From the NCBI RefSeq assembly GCF_000801105.2, contig NC_079516.1:19126998-19190997 (forward strand): 64,000 nt of DNA. Direction: 5' to 3'. The DNA comes from Raphanus sativus (lineage: Eukaryota > Streptophyta > Magnoliopsida > Brassicales > Brassicaceae). Position 1 is the first letter of the stretch. Every line of letters starts with the position of its first letter. A program made the translations under genes and the position numbers. Shown piece by piece: positions 1-12,362 of the stretch. The notes beneath the pieces were generated by a model that ran no database searches, had not been told where the DNA came from, and was given only the letters and a program-made list of their open reading frames with translations.

Positions 1-2261
1 TTTGGCAATTTCCCTAACATATATATGATAATTAATAATTTTGAATAATAATGATTGATAATAATTTTGCATCCTCAATCCTTTTTGTTTAATTTATATT
101 ATTAAATTTTTAAAACAATCTTATTAATTATATAATAAAAATTTTAGATTTTTTTCTTATTTGTTATGTTTTGAATTTTTTAAAACGACTATAAATTACT
201 AAAACGGTTAAAAGTCTAAAAAATAAAATTTTGTGAACATTTTTTTACTTATTTTTTTGTTATAAAGAGATACAAATGATCATATGAGTATGAAGTATTA
301 TTTAATGGATATTCAAATTAAATATATATATATATATATTATTTTTAATATCGTTAAAATTAAAATATATGTCGTATAAAATATACAAATACGTTAAAAT
401 GTATTGATAAACTCGAGTGTCGAAGGCGTAACATAAGTAACATAATCCACAAATTTGAGTTTGAGATTTTCTCTTAGTGCACATAGAAAATTAATGTGTA
501 TGTATATAAAATTAAAGTAAGAAGCATTGCCCTTGTCGAAATTATATTGTCAACTGATATACAAATATGCTTTGTATTATTTTTATAAGCTATAAGGTTT
601 TTAAAATGTTCAAATATGATATGAAATGATCAATAAGAATATGTCGAACTATAGTTTAGAATCTTTCTTTTAAATTTTAAATATTTATAGAATAAACTCC
701 CAACAAGGGATCATATACGGTAGTGGGATCAACCTCAATCTTGTCTGCTATGTAGAGAATCATAGAAGAGCCAAGATTATTTGCTTGGGTCCCGACTCTA
801 CTCGGACTGGACACATACTACAACCTTTGTTTTGTGTAACAGACTCACCAAACTCTGCACATTTCATGTAGACAATATCTTTTAATTTTTATTCCAACTT
901 TGTTGATCAGAGCGACGAATGCACAATTTATTATATGGTTTTGTAATTTCTATTTGGTTTTGTGTCAGCTAATTAGAGATGCACGTGAATATTTTCTCCT
1001 TTAATACTGCACAAATTTAACCTTAGCTAATAAATTTATTTTCTTTGGTTTTCCGTTATACCAGTCGCAAAGGAATCATAAGAAAATCTGGTTCAACGAA
1101 AGATTAACAAATCCCGTAAACTTTAGAAACAACTTAAAAAATACTTAACAAATTGCCGATATATAATGAAAAATTGTTTATTTAAATAATAATAAAAGCT
1201 CTATGTAATAAATGGTACATTTACTTAATATTCTTAACAAACAGCCAATGTTCTATGTAATAAAATGTTCATCTAATAAATTAGAGACCTAGCTGAAATG
1301 TTTATGTTCATCTAAACAGCCAATTTTTAATATTTGTTATTAATTTTAGATTGTTTCTCTATATGAATTTCAGCAGTATTTTTGGTGTCATATAAACAAC
1401 CAGCATTTTCATTTTCTTTATTTTTATTTTTAAGTTCAATCTGAAAATAAAAAAACTCTATAAACGGTTAGATATTTTTATTGTGTAGTTATCTAGATTT
1501 GATTAATAACTAAATAATTCATGTTATATTAGAGAATGGTGATCATCTACATTCACTTCAAAATAAAATGAAGTTTTAGATCATTATATCCATCTGTTGT
1601 GTTACTCGCAAGTCAGTATATTTTTCGTTAAACATCCAACAAATAAAAATTACGAAAACTAAACAATCCGAACCAACTTTGTAATAAACAAATTCATAAG
1701 GAGCAAGCAAAATAATTTTCACAGCAAATATTACCATTTTACAATCAAACCATCCACCTAATCAATAATTTAAATCATAAATCATTTATCACCAATATCA
1801 ATTTCATTCAATTGAAACACACCAACTAACAAATTATAAAAACAACTATACAAACCATAATAACTTAAATATCAAATTCCGCCCGTAGGGCGGGTCTGCC
1901 CTATTATAATATATATATATATATATGTTCATCCAACTACAGCTTATCACAAGGAATAATGTAAGGCCAAATCAATTCTTGGTGTATAATCAAAATATAA
2001 TACATTTGTTAATTAACAAACTAAATATGTATTATAATTTTTCTTTTTTAAAAACAATAAACTCTTTCCAATATAGCATGGTCTATTAGTGAAACGTAAC
2101 TAATATATTTTTAGATACAATACAAAAGATGTAATCAACATATACTATAACTATTTTTAACTATTTTAAATTTTACATTCTGCCCGTAGGACATGTCAGT
2201 CCTATTTTTTTTATAATTAAATGTTTGACTGCAATAAATATATTATTTCCATTTATTATTT

Positions 2262-2361
2262 NNNNNNNNNNNNNNNNNNNNNNNNNNNNNNNNNNNNNNN
2301 NNNNNNNNNNNNNNNNNNNNNNNNNNNNNNNNNNNNNNNNNNNNNNNNNNNNNNNNNNNNN
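2262..2361. other. Assembly gap (100 N)
   Basis: Exactly 100 Ns, the usual placeholder for a gap of unknown size. By alignment with unit 2 the missing stretch corresponds to about 6908-8563, which includes a DEFL gene. The reading frame that runs through the Ns is meaningless. Confidence 0.97.
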
Positions 2362-2649
2362 ATCATTACACCCATTAAAACAAAAAACTAACTACGCACA
2401 CAGATCACAGATGTGATAGACTTCTAAGATGATATCAATTCGTTTAACTACTCACACATAGGCGATACACAGACGAGTGACTCTCTTGATTGATATAGCT
2501 TGACTGAATGAGACTATACTCGTTCTTTACCAGTTGTTACAATATTCAGCAAATTCTTGGTTGAAAAAGAGAGACCAGTCACACAAAAACTTGAGAAGAA
2601 ATGAATTTTGAATGGTAAACTCGTGTGGCTTACATTTTTATATAGTAGA

Positions 2650-3632
2650 ATTTACTGATAAGCATGTTCATGTTATGAGTGGCGAAGAGAATGTCAGAAA
2701 TCAAGAAGATCAAGGAGATGCTTGGTAAAGAGTTTGACATGAAGGATCTCGGGCCAACAAAGAGGATTCTCGGTATGGATATAGAGAGAGACAGAGCAGG
2801 TGGAGTTCTAAAGCTGTCTCAGTCAAGATATGTGAAGAAGATCATGCAAGTGTTTAGAATGGGTGATGCAAAGTTAGATCAACCCCCATTGGAGCTCAAT
2901 TCAAATTGATAGCTATGAAAGAAAGAGAGCAGGGTTTCGCAGGGTCAGATGATGAAGTTCCATACGCAAACGCAGTGGCAGTGTTATGTATGCCATGGTA
3001 AGCACAAGACCTGATCTTGCATTTGGTGTGGGTCTTGTGAGCCGGTTCATGAGCAATCCGAGCAAGGAGCATTGGGCAGCGGTTCAACGGACTCTGAGGT
3101 ATCTGATGGGGACTCAAGGTATAGATCTAGTGTTCAAGAAAAATTCAGAGAAGTTCAGTGTTGAGGTTATTAAGACATTGGAGGTGATCATGATCGCAGA
3201 AGATCTACAACAGAGTTTTTGTTCAGAGTTGGAGGCAACACAGTGAGTTGGAAGTCAGGACTTCAGAAGGTTTGGCATTGTCAACGATGGAGGCTGAGTA
3301 AATATCATTGGTGGAAGCTATTAAGGAGGGTATGTGGTTAAGAGGTCTAACAGAGGAACTGGGATATGCTCAATAAGAAGTGATTCTTGGTTGTGACTCA
3401 CAAAGCGCGATATGCTTAGCGAAGAATAAATGTCTTTCACAACAGAATGAAGCATGTGCAGTCTCGGAGCATGTGGCATTGAAGATGAGATTGTGAGAGA
3501 TATGATAGAAGCTAGAGAGTTTGTGATACAAAAGGTACACATGTCTAAGAATCCAGCAGACATGTTGACTAAGGTTATTCCAAGTAACAAGTTCGAGCAG
3601 GCACTTGTGGATCTCGGAGTAGCTATGTGCTA
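2650..3632 (+). pseudogene. Ty1/copia pol 3' remnant (RT end plus RNase H), unit 1
   Basis: The translation shows the C-terminal part of copia reverse transcriptase (KEFDMKDLG...RILGMDIERDR), then the connection to RNase H (YAMVSTRPDLAFGVGLVSRFM, HWAAVQRTLRYLMGT), then the RNase H end (ALSTTEAEY-like, DSQSAICLAKN-like) and a pol C-terminus (DLGVAMC, stop near 3632). Integrase, gag and the 5' LTR are absent. This copy is broken by frameshifts, including a missing G near 2974 compared with the other units, and by base changes such as a stop in place of the Tyr codon at about 3300. It cannot encode an active polyprotein. It is a passenger of the tandem unit. Confidence 0.85.
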
Positions 3633-3693
3633 AGTGCATAGCTACGCTTGACAGTATAAGGGATGAACGTTCGTTGTTAACAAGGTGGAGAAT

Positions 3694-4205
3694 TGTTGAA
3701 ATTGTGACATTCAACAATGGTTAAGTATTGAACCGGAGTTGGTTCACTAATGCTTGGTACGAAATTAGAGAATAACCGGGTGGTTATTGGAGTCGGCTCA
3801 TTCTGCTGTAATGGTCTCCTCTATATAGCTGAGGAGAGAAGGAGTTCATCATCATCACGAGAACAAGACTGAGAAGCGATCAGCTAGAATCAGAAAGAGA
3901 AAGAAGAAGAAAGATCGAGAGCTTGTGTTGATTGTATGTCTCTTGCATTCATCTTTCTTGTACGATCTCTTGGAGGGATTGAGTAAAGTTGTTTTGCTTG
4001 TTACGTCAAGCACTCAGATGTAAAGATCTCATATCGAGACTTCAAACTGGGCAAACAATCTGTGTGTGTGTTTTCCTCCTTTAAAGTTCTTGGTTGCAAA
4101 CGAGAGCGTGAGAGGTGTGGGTTAGACACAGTGAGAGTATATCATATCTAGGAATTGCAAGCTCAAGACTCAGATTAGGAAGCGAGGATCGATTCATAAG
4201 AGAAA
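3694..4205 (+). mobile_element. Copia 3' LTR, unit 1 (right edge approximate)
   Basis: A purine-rich tract (AACAAGGTGGAGAAT) after the pol stop is followed by TGTTGAAATTGTGAC, the usual copia PPT/LTR junction. A TATATAG promoter motif lies at 3832-3838 with a purine-rich leader after it. I could not place the LTR right edge precisely because no 5' LTR copy is present for comparison. Confidence 0.6.
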
Positions 4206-7200
4206 GATAACGTCTCCGTTTGAATCATAAATGTTATTTGTTATTTTGAATATAGAGAAACATTATTTATTTCTATAAACATACAGTAAAATTAATAACA
4301 TTGATTTTAAAATACGAAACAAACAATATATAAAAAAAATCTTTTAGGTACGAGTATTTAAGACATACAGAAAATGATCGAAAAAGTGTTTGAGAATGTT
4401 AGGTATGAACAACCATTTTGATGGATTAGACGATTGTTAATTTGGTGATAATCGTTTAAGGTTTATAGTTGAGGTTTTAAGTTGATATTAGTTAACCTTA
4501 GAACTTTTTTTTGTCAAAGTTATTCTTAGGAGTATAAATGTTTTTTATCCTTCATTAAATGTGATGGTAAAAGTGGTTAGTGTAAACATGAAAACTGGTA
4601 TTATGAAAATGATATTTTTGGCAATTTTCCGAACATATATATGATAATTAATAATTTTGAATAATAATGATTTGATAGTCATTTTTGCATCCTCAATCCT
4701 TTTTGTTTAATTTATATTATTAAATTTTAAAACAATCTATTAATTATATAAAAAAAATTTAGAATTTTTTTCTTATTTGTTATGTTTGAATTTTTTTAAA
4801 ACGACTATAAATTACTAAAACGGTTAAAAGTCTAAAAAAAGAAAATTTTGTGAACATTGTTTTTACTTATTTTTTGTTATAAAGAGATACAAATGATCAT
4901 ATGAGTATGAAGTATTATTTAATGGATATTCAAATTATATATATATATATATATATATATAATATGTATATATATATATATTATTTTTAATATCGTTAAA
5001 ATTAAAATATATGGCGTATAAAATATACAAATATGTTAATTTCAAAATTATATTGAATTATGTATTGATAAACTCGAGTGTCGAAGCGTAACATAAGTAA
5101 CATAATCCACAAATTTGAGTTTGAGATTTTCTCTTAGTGCACATAGAAAATTAATGTGTATGTATATAAAATTAAAGTAAGAAAGCATTGCCCTTGTGGA
5201 AATTATATTGTCAACTGATATACAAATATGCTTCGTATTATTTTTATAAGCTATAAGCTTTTTAAAATGTTCAAATATGATATGAAATGATCAATAAGAA
5301 TATGTCGAACTATAGTTTAGAATCTTTCTTTTAAATTTTAAATATTATAGAATAAACTCCCAACAAGGGATCATATACGGTAGTGGGATCAACCTCAATC
5401 GTGTCTTGCTATGTAGAGAATCATAGAAGAGCCAAGATTATTTGCTTGGGTCCCGACTCAACTCGGACTGGACACATACTACAACCTTTGTTTTGTGTAA
5501 CAGACTCACCAAACTCTGCACATTTCATGGAGACAATTTCTTTTAATTTTTATTCCAACTTTGTTGATCAGAGCGACGAATGCACAATTTATTATATGGT
5601 TTTGTAATTTCTATTTGGTTTTGTGTCAGCTAATTAGAGATGCACGTGAATATTTTCTCCTTTAATACTGCACAAATTTAACCTTAGCTAATAAATTTAT
5701 TTTCTTTGGTATTCAGTTATACCAGTCGCAAAAGAATCATAAGAAAATCTGGTTCAACGAAAGATTAACAAATCCCGTAAACTTTAGAAACAAACTTAAA
5801 AAATACTTAACAAATTGCCGATATATAATGAAAAATTGTTTATCTAAATAATAATAAAAGCTCTATGTAATAAATGGTACATTTACATAATATTCTTAAC
5901 AAACAGCGAATGTTCTATGTAATAAAATGTTCATCTAATAAATTAGAGACCTAGCTGAAATGTTTATGTTCATCTAAACAGCCAATTTTAATGTTTGTTA
6001 TTAATTTTAGATTGTTTCTCTATATGAATTTCAGCAGTATTTTTGGTGTCATATAAACAACCAGCATTTTCATTTTCTTTATTTTATTTTTAAGTTCAGT
6101 CTGAAAATAAAAAAACTCTATAAACGGTTATATATTTTTATTGTGTAGTTATCTAGATTTGATTAATAACTAAATAATTCATGTTATAATAGAGAATGAT
6201 GATCATGTACATTCACTTCAAAATAAAATGAAGTTTTAGATCATTATATCCATCTGTTGTGTTACTCGCAAGTCAGTATCTTTTTCGTTAAACATCCAAC
6301 AAATAAAAATTACGAAAAGTAAACAATCTAACCAACCTTATAATAAAAAAATTCATAAGGAGCAAGCAAAATAATTTTTACAGCAAATATAACCCTTTTA
6401 CAATCAAACCATCCACCTAATCAATAGTTTAAATCATAAATCATTTATCACCAATATCAATTTCATTCAATTGAAACACACCAACTAACAAATTATAAAA
6501 CAACTATACAAACCATAATAACTTAAAAATCAAATTCCGCCCGTAGGGCGGGTCTGCCCTATATATATATATATATGTTCATCCAACTACAGCTTATCAC
6601 AAGGAATAATGTAAGGCCAAATCAATTCTTGGTGTATAATCAAAATATAAAACATTTGTTAATTAACAAACTAAATATGTATTATAATTTTTCTTTTTTA
6701 AAAAACAATAAACTCTTTCCAATATAGCATGGTCTATTAGTGAAACGTAACTAATATATTTTTTAGATACAATACAAAAGATGTAATAAACATATACTAT
6801 AACTATTTTAACTATTTAAATTTTACATTCTGCCCGTAGGACAGGCCAGTCCTATTTTTATAATTAAATGTTTGACTGCAATAACTATTTATTTCCATTT
6901 AATATTTATAATATATATTGAGAAATTTATTTCCTGTATTTATTATAAAAATATTTATATTTATTATATTATAAAATTAGATATACTATAATATGATATA
7001 TATTTTGGATGAAAAATATTTAATAAATTTATTATTTTACTTAATTATGTTGATTGTTTTTCATTTACGTTATAGAATATGAAATGATCTTTATATATTT
7101 TACAAATCATATTATATATATTTAAATTAATAAAATACACACTAAATAGTCTGCTATAATAATTATCATCAAAAATATATTTTTTATATTTATGCGCATA

Positions 7201-7226
7201 CATGTTTATTTTGATTATCTATTGAC

Positions 7227-7694
7227 TATAACCAGTCGGCGTCTGATACTTTAACAAGCCAATAAACCTGTTATTTATAGTTTCTTCTAAATTTCAAAAA
7301 AAAATTATTCATTGACTCAAATCCTTAATTAATTGTTTTTAGCATTATAAAGAAAATCTCTTCTTTTTGAATGTAATCAGCATGAAGATCTATATCTATA
7401 TACAACTAAATTATTATGATTACAAAATAAAACATTGTGATTTACATGTATCGTCATTAAAATTAAAATATGATTAAATAATGACATAAATCTTCATTTT
7501 GAATACATTCTTTTTCTTTAACGCTGTTTGAATACATTCTTTAGATATTATATTCTTAAATAAGAGATTTTCTACATAATGCTCATTAAAGATTTGAGTC
7601 AATGAATAAAATATATACTGAATTCTGAATTTAGAAGAGACTATAAATACCAGGTCTATTGGTTTGTTAAGTATCAGAAGTCTATTGGTTATAA
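7227..7694. repeat. Inverted repeat: duplicated DEFL promoter, unit 2
   Basis: The left arm (about 7227-7371) is the imperfect reverse complement of the right arm (about 7551-7694), separated by about 180 bp. The shared segments include the TATA region (ATAAATA on the plus strand at 7643, its complement TATTTAT near 7273), TTCATTGACTCAAATC and AAAATCTCTT. The right arm ends 12 bp before the DEFL start codon. It resembles the relic of a head-to-head gene pair whose left coding part was lost. Confidence 0.75.
7642..7649 (+). promoter_or_regulatory. TATA box of DEFL copy in unit 2
   Basis: TATAAATA lies 58-65 bp upstream of the ATG at 7707, leaving room for a leader of about 30 nt. It fits the plant consensus. 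Confidence 0.6.
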
Positions 7695-7706
7695 CCACAA
7701 TTAAGA

Positions 7707-8110
7707 ATGGCATCAAATATCACATTCTTCTTGCTCCTTGCACTTGTTATCTCTTGTAAGTCTCTCTAATCTCTCTAGCAAACCTTTTTCTAAGCGTATT
7801 TTGATTTGAAATTTACGAATGAAATATTTGTTTCTGATTCATTTTTTGGTATCAATGTGCTTAATTAGGTGCAACAATGGTGAGTGGACAGCAGCATTGC
7901 ACAACAACTACAGATTGCACAAATATATTACTATGCAAGATTTGGGAGACAGAGCAATGCGTAGAAAATCAATGCAAATGTGCTCCGAAACCTGAAGGGA
8001 GTAGTATGCTGTGCTGGAAGACACGAGATTGCGATGTAACAATGTGTGGTGTTGGATATTATAATAAGTGTGTAGATGGCTTCTGTACTTGTACTCATCA
8101 TATTTCTTGA
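7707..8110 (+). CDS. Two-module defensin-like (DEFL) secreted peptide, unit 2; exons 7707-7755, 7869-8110
   Basis: Predicted secreted cysteine-rich peptide of 96 aa. Exon 1 encodes a hydrophobic signal peptide (MASNITFFLLLALVIS). A phase-1 intron (GTAAGT...TTAG, 113 bp) splits the next Cys codon, the classic DEFL gene layout. The mature part has 12 cysteines as two consecutive six-Cys modules with almost the same spacing: C-x5-C-x5-C-x7-C-x4-C-x-C, then C-x5-C-x4-C-x7-C-x4-C-x-C. This indicates internal domain duplication. Such peptides act outside the cell in defence or reproductive signalling; the role here cannot be read from sequence. A TATA box lies 58 bp upstream. Compared with the unit 3 copy, exon 2 has three amino-acid changes and four silent ones, and no cysteine is lost, which suggests constraint. 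It is not SCR-like in its cysteine pattern. Confidence 0.88.
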
Positions 8111-8246
8111 TTTTACTATCGTGGGAAGATATTCTCATTGATATTAATCACATGTATTCAGAAAGAGTTGTGTATGTTTAAGAATATAGACTGAATAAAT
8201 TATTGGTTTAGATGAAGGGTTTCTCACACAAAAAGTTATCTGATAT

Positions 8247-8500
8247 CACTACAAGGAAAAGCCCACATCACCGACGAACACAATTCTCGTAAGTTTGTCA
8301 GAGTGGACAGTTTCCGATGAAGTTTCTAGAAATAGCAAGTCATCGGAAAACTGGATACGTCATCAAATCCTCGAAAAGTTACCGATGGATAATCTTCTTG
8401 GTAGATTGTCGGTATCATTTGTCAGGGTATTTTCCGAGATCAAATTTCTGATGAAGCTTATTATAAAAGAACATGGTACTATGTAGAAATTACACACTCT
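8247..8500 (+). mobile_element. CACTA-type transposon end, truncated, unit 2
   Basis: Begins CACTACAAGGAAAAG and is followed by short subterminal motifs (CCGACGA, GTCAGAGTGGA, TTCCGATGA, CATCGGAAAA, TTCCGAGA) in both orientations, as in En/Spm (CACTA) elements. No matching opposite end (TTGTAGTG) was found within the unit, so only one terminus survives. The right limit is approximate. Confidence 0.55.
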
Positions 8501-8869
8501 ATTTTTCTTTACAAAAACAGAGTATGGAAAAAAAATGGTAACAGAAACCAAACAACATAATCTTTCATTACACCCATTAAAACAAAAAACTAACTACGCA
8601 CAGATCACAGATGTGATGGACTTCTAAGATGATATCAATTCGTTTTAACTACTCACACATAGGCGATACACAGACGAGTGACTCTCTTGATTGATATAGC
8701 TTGACTGAATTAGACTATACTCGTTCTTTACCAGTTGTTACAATATTCAGAAAATTCTTGGTTAAAAAAGAGAGACCAGTCACACAAAAACTTGAGAAGA
8801 AATGAATTTTGAAAGGTAAACTCGTGTGGCTTACATTTTTTATATAGTAGAATTTACTGATAAGCATGT

Positions 8870-9838
8870 TCATGTTACTAGTGGCGAAGAGAATGTCAGA
8901 AATAAAGAAGATCAAGGAGATGCTTGGTAAAGAGTTTGACATGAAGGATCTCGGGCAAACAAAAAGGATTCTCGGTATGGATATAGAGAGAGACAGAGCA
9001 TGTGGAGTTCTAAAGCTGTCTCAGTCAAGATATGTGAAGAAGATCATGCAAGTGTTTAGAATGGGTGATGCAAAGTTAGATCAAGCCCCATTGGAGCTCA
9101 ATTCAAATTGATAGCTATGAAAGAAAGAGAGCAGGGTTTCGCAGGGTCAGATGATGAAGTTCCATACGCAAACGCAGTGGGCAGTGTTATGTATGCCATG
9201 GTAAGCACAAGACCTGATCTTGCATTTGGTGTGGGTCTTGTGAGCCGGTTCATGAGCAATCCGATCAAGGAGCATTGGGCAGCAGTTCAACGGACTCTGA
9301 GGTATCTGATGGGGACTCAAGGTGTAGATCTAGTGTTCAAGAAAAATTCAGAGAAGTTCAGTGTTGAGGTTATTAAGACATTGGAGGTGATCATGATCGC
9401 AGAAGATCTACAACAGAGTTTTTTTTTCAGAGTTGGAGGCAACACAGTGAGTTGGAAGTCAGGACTTCAGAAGGTTTTGGCATTGTCAACGACGGAGGCA
9501 GAGTAATTATCATTGGTGGAAGCTATTAAGGAGGGTATGTGGTTAAGAGGTCTAACAAAGGAACTGGGATATGCTCAATAAGAAGTGATTCTTGGTTGTG
9601 ACTCACAAAGCGCGATATGCTTAGCAAAGAATAATGTCTTTCACAACAGAATGAAGCATGTGGCAGTCTCGGAGCATGTGGCATTGAAGATGAGATTGTG
9701 AGAGATATGATAGAAGCTAGAGAGTTTGTGATACAAAAGGTACACACGTCTAAGAATCCAGCAGACATGTTAACTAAGGTTATTCCAAGTAACAAATTCG
9801 AGCAGGCACTTGTGGATCTCGGAGTAGCTATGTGCTAA
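8870..9838 (+). pseudogene. Ty1/copia pol 3' remnant, unit 2
   Basis: Same RT-end and RNase H segment as in unit 1. Frames run 8866-9111 and 9108-9506, with a shift between them at 9108-9111. A T-run is expanded near 9420 (eight or more Ts), and TAC (Tyr) has become TAA just after the TTEAE motif at about 9507. The G near 9180 that unit 1 has lost is kept here, so the copies have decayed independently since duplication. Confidence 0.85.
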
Positions 9839-9898
9839 GTGCATAGCTACGCTTGACAGTATAAGGGATGAACGTTCGTTGTTAACAAGGTGGAGAAT

Positions 9899-10420
9899 TA
9901 TTGAAATTGTGAGATTCAACAACGGTTAAGTATTGAACCGGAATTGGTTCACTAATGCTTGGTACGAAATTAGAGAATAACCGGGTGGTTATTGGAGTCG
10001 GCTCATTCCGCTGTAATGGTCTCCTCTATATAGCTGAGGAGAGAAGGAGTTCATCATCATCACGAGAACAAGAGTGAGAAGCGATCAGCTAGAATCAGAA
10101 AGAGAAAGAAGAAGAAAGTTCGGGAGCTTGTGTTGATTGTATGTCTCTTGCATTCATCTTTCTTGTACGATCTCTTGGAGGGATTGAGTAAAGTCGTTTT
10201 GCTTGTGCCTTCAAGCACTCAGATGTAAAGATCTCATTTCGAGACTCAAACTGGGCAAACAATCTGTGCGTATGTTTTCTCTCCTTTAAAGTTCTTGGTT
10301 GCAAACGAGAGCGTGAGAGGTGTGGGGTTAGACACAGTGAGAGTATATCATATCTAGGAATTGCAAGCTCAAGACTCAGATTAGGAAGCGAGGATCGATT
10401 CATAAGAGAAAGATAACGTC
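9899..10420 (+). mobile_element. Copia 3' LTR, unit 2 (right edge approximate)
   Basis: Follows the PPT-like AACAAGGTGGAGAAT. The first bases are TATTGAAATTG, so the terminal TG of the LTR has mutated compared with units 1 and 3. A TATATAG motif lies near 10029. Confidence 0.55.
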
Positions 10421-11332
10421 TCTGTTTGAATCATAAATGTTATTTGTTATTTTGAATATAGAGAAACATTATTTATTTCTATAAACATACAGTAAAATTA
10501 ATAACATTGATTTTAAAATACGAAACAAACAATATATAAAAAAATCTTTTAGGTACGAGTATTTAAGACATACAGAAAATGATCGAAAAGTGTTTGAGAA
10601 TGTTAGGTATGAACAACCATTTTGATGGATTAGACGATTGTTAATTTGGTGATAATCGTTTAAGGTTTATAATTAAGGTTTTAAGTTGATATTAGTTAAC
10701 CTTAGAATTTTTTTTTTGTCAAAGTTAATCTTAGGAGTATAAATGTTTTTTTATCCTTCATTAAATGTGATGGTAAAAGTGGTCAGTGTAAATATGAAAA
10801 ATGGTACCATGAAAATGATATTTTTGGCAATTTCCCTAACATATATATGATAATTAATAATTTTGAATAATAATGATTTGATAATAATTTTTGCATCCTC
10901 AATCCTTTTTTTTAATTTATATTATTAGATTTTTAAAACAATCTTATTAATTATATAATAAAAATTTTAGAATTTTTTCTTATTTGTTATGTTTTGAATT
11001 TTTTAAAACGACTATAAATTACTAAAACGGTTAAAAGTCTAAAAAAGAAAATTTTGTGAACATTGTTTTACTTATTTTTTTGTTATAAAGAGATACAAAT
11101 GATCATATGAGTATGAAGTATTTAATGGATATTCAAATTATATATATATATATATATATATTTTTAATATCGTTAAAATTAAAATATATGGCGTATAAAA
11201 TACACAAATACGTTAATTTCAAAATTTATATTGAAAATGTATTGATAAACTCGAGTGTCGAAGGCGTAACATAAGTAACATAATCCACAAATTTGAGTTT
11301 GAGATTTTCTCTTAGTGCACATAGAAAATTAA

Positions 11333-12148
11333 GAACAATACTTGGGTTCATCCCTGAGGTGAACTTAAGAATTCACCTCTTTCCTTATTCTAATAAAGTT
11401 ACCATATATAGATTAATGATACATAAATAAATAAATAAATAATAAAATTTTAAAATACTAAAATAATTAAAAAATAATAACGAAAATTTTAACCTTAAAA
11501 TTTAAATCATAAAATTTAAACCCTAAATCTAAACACAAACTCTAAACCCAAATTTTAAATCCTAAATTTTAAACTCAAACCCTAAACTCTAAACCCTAAA
11601 CTCAAACCTAAATTATATACCCTAAATCCTAAATCTAAACTCAAATCCTAAACCCTAAACCCAAACCGTAAACCATAAACCTAAAGCGTAAACTCTAAAC
11701 TCAAACTCTAAACCTAAACCCTAAACTTTAATCTCAAACTGTGAACCACAGATCCAAACTTTATACCCTAAAAGTTTGGGTTTAGAGTCTAGATTTAGGT
11801 GTAGGGTATAGGTTTGGGTTTAGGGTATATAATTTAAATCTAGGGTATAGGTTTGGGTTTATGGTTTAGGGTATATAATTTAAATTTAGGGTATAGGTTT
11901 GGATTTATGGTTTAGGGTTTGAGTTTAAAATTAGTTTAGGGTTTGTGTTTAGATTTAAGGTTTAAAATTTATGATCTAAGGTTTGGTTAAAATTTTTGTT
12001 ATTATTTTTAGCTATTTAATATTTGAAAAGTTTATTATTTATTTATTTATTCATTTATGTGTCATTAATCTATATATGGTAACTTGATTAAAATAAGGAA
12101 AGAGGTGAATTCTTAAGTTCACCCTAGGGGTGAACCTAAGTATTGTTC
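11333..12148. mobile_element. MULE-like foldback element with telomere-like core (816 bp)
   Basis: Starts GAACAATACTTGGGTTCA and ends with its imperfect reverse complement; terminal inverted repeats extend at least 60 bp. It is flanked by a perfect 9-bp direct repeat GAAAATTAA (11324-11332 and 12149-12157). Unit 2 (about 5148) has the uninterrupted site with one GAAAATTAA. Long inverted termini plus a 9-bp duplication fit Mutator-like elements. There is no coding capacity. The interior is degenerate telomere-like sequence: CCCTAAA/AAACCCTAA repeats in the left half and the complementary TTTAGGG in the right half, so nearly the whole element can fold on itself. Confidence 0.85.
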
Positions 12149-12362
12149 GAAAATTAATGTGTATGTATATAAAATTAAAGTAAGAAGCATTGCCCTTGTG
12201 GAAATTATATTGTCAACTGATATACAAATATGCTTTGTATTATTTTTATAAGCTATAAGCTTTTTAAAATGTTCAAATATGATATGAAATGATCAATAAG
12301 AATATGTCGAACTATAGTTTAGAATCTTTCTTTTAAATTTTAAATATTTATAGAATAAACTC

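Larger units (their letters stand above)
1..4615. repeat. Tandem array unit 1 (incomplete, contains the assembly gap)
   Basis: This is the first visible copy of the ~6.2 kb repeat. Its start (TTTGGCAATTTCCC) recurs near 4616, 10821, 18816 and 20142. The noncoding left part is near-identical to 4616-6907, and the right part (2362-4615) matches 8564-10820. The 1.65 kb that lies between these in unit 2, including the defensin-like gene, is replaced by 100 Ns. The true left edge of the array lies outside the window. Confidence 0.9.
4616..10820. repeat. Tandem array unit 2 (complete, ~6.2 kb)
   Basis: Full-length repeat unit. It contains AT-rich noncoding sequence with AT microsatellites (about 4936-4980), two decayed Helitron-like hairpin ends (6536-6562 and 6832-6855), an inverted promoter repeat, a DEFL gene, a CACTA-like end and a copia remnant with LTR. 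It is co-linear with unit 3 once the two foldback insertions there are removed (about 6.18 kb). Confidence 0.92.

Noticed and set aside
2225..2416. Open frame running through the N gap
   Set aside because: Its middle is unknown sequence; the flanks match noncoding DNA of unit 2.
8295..8486. Short open frame (63 codons) in the DEFL units
   Set aside because: It lies in the subterminal motif region of the CACTA end and shows no protein family features.
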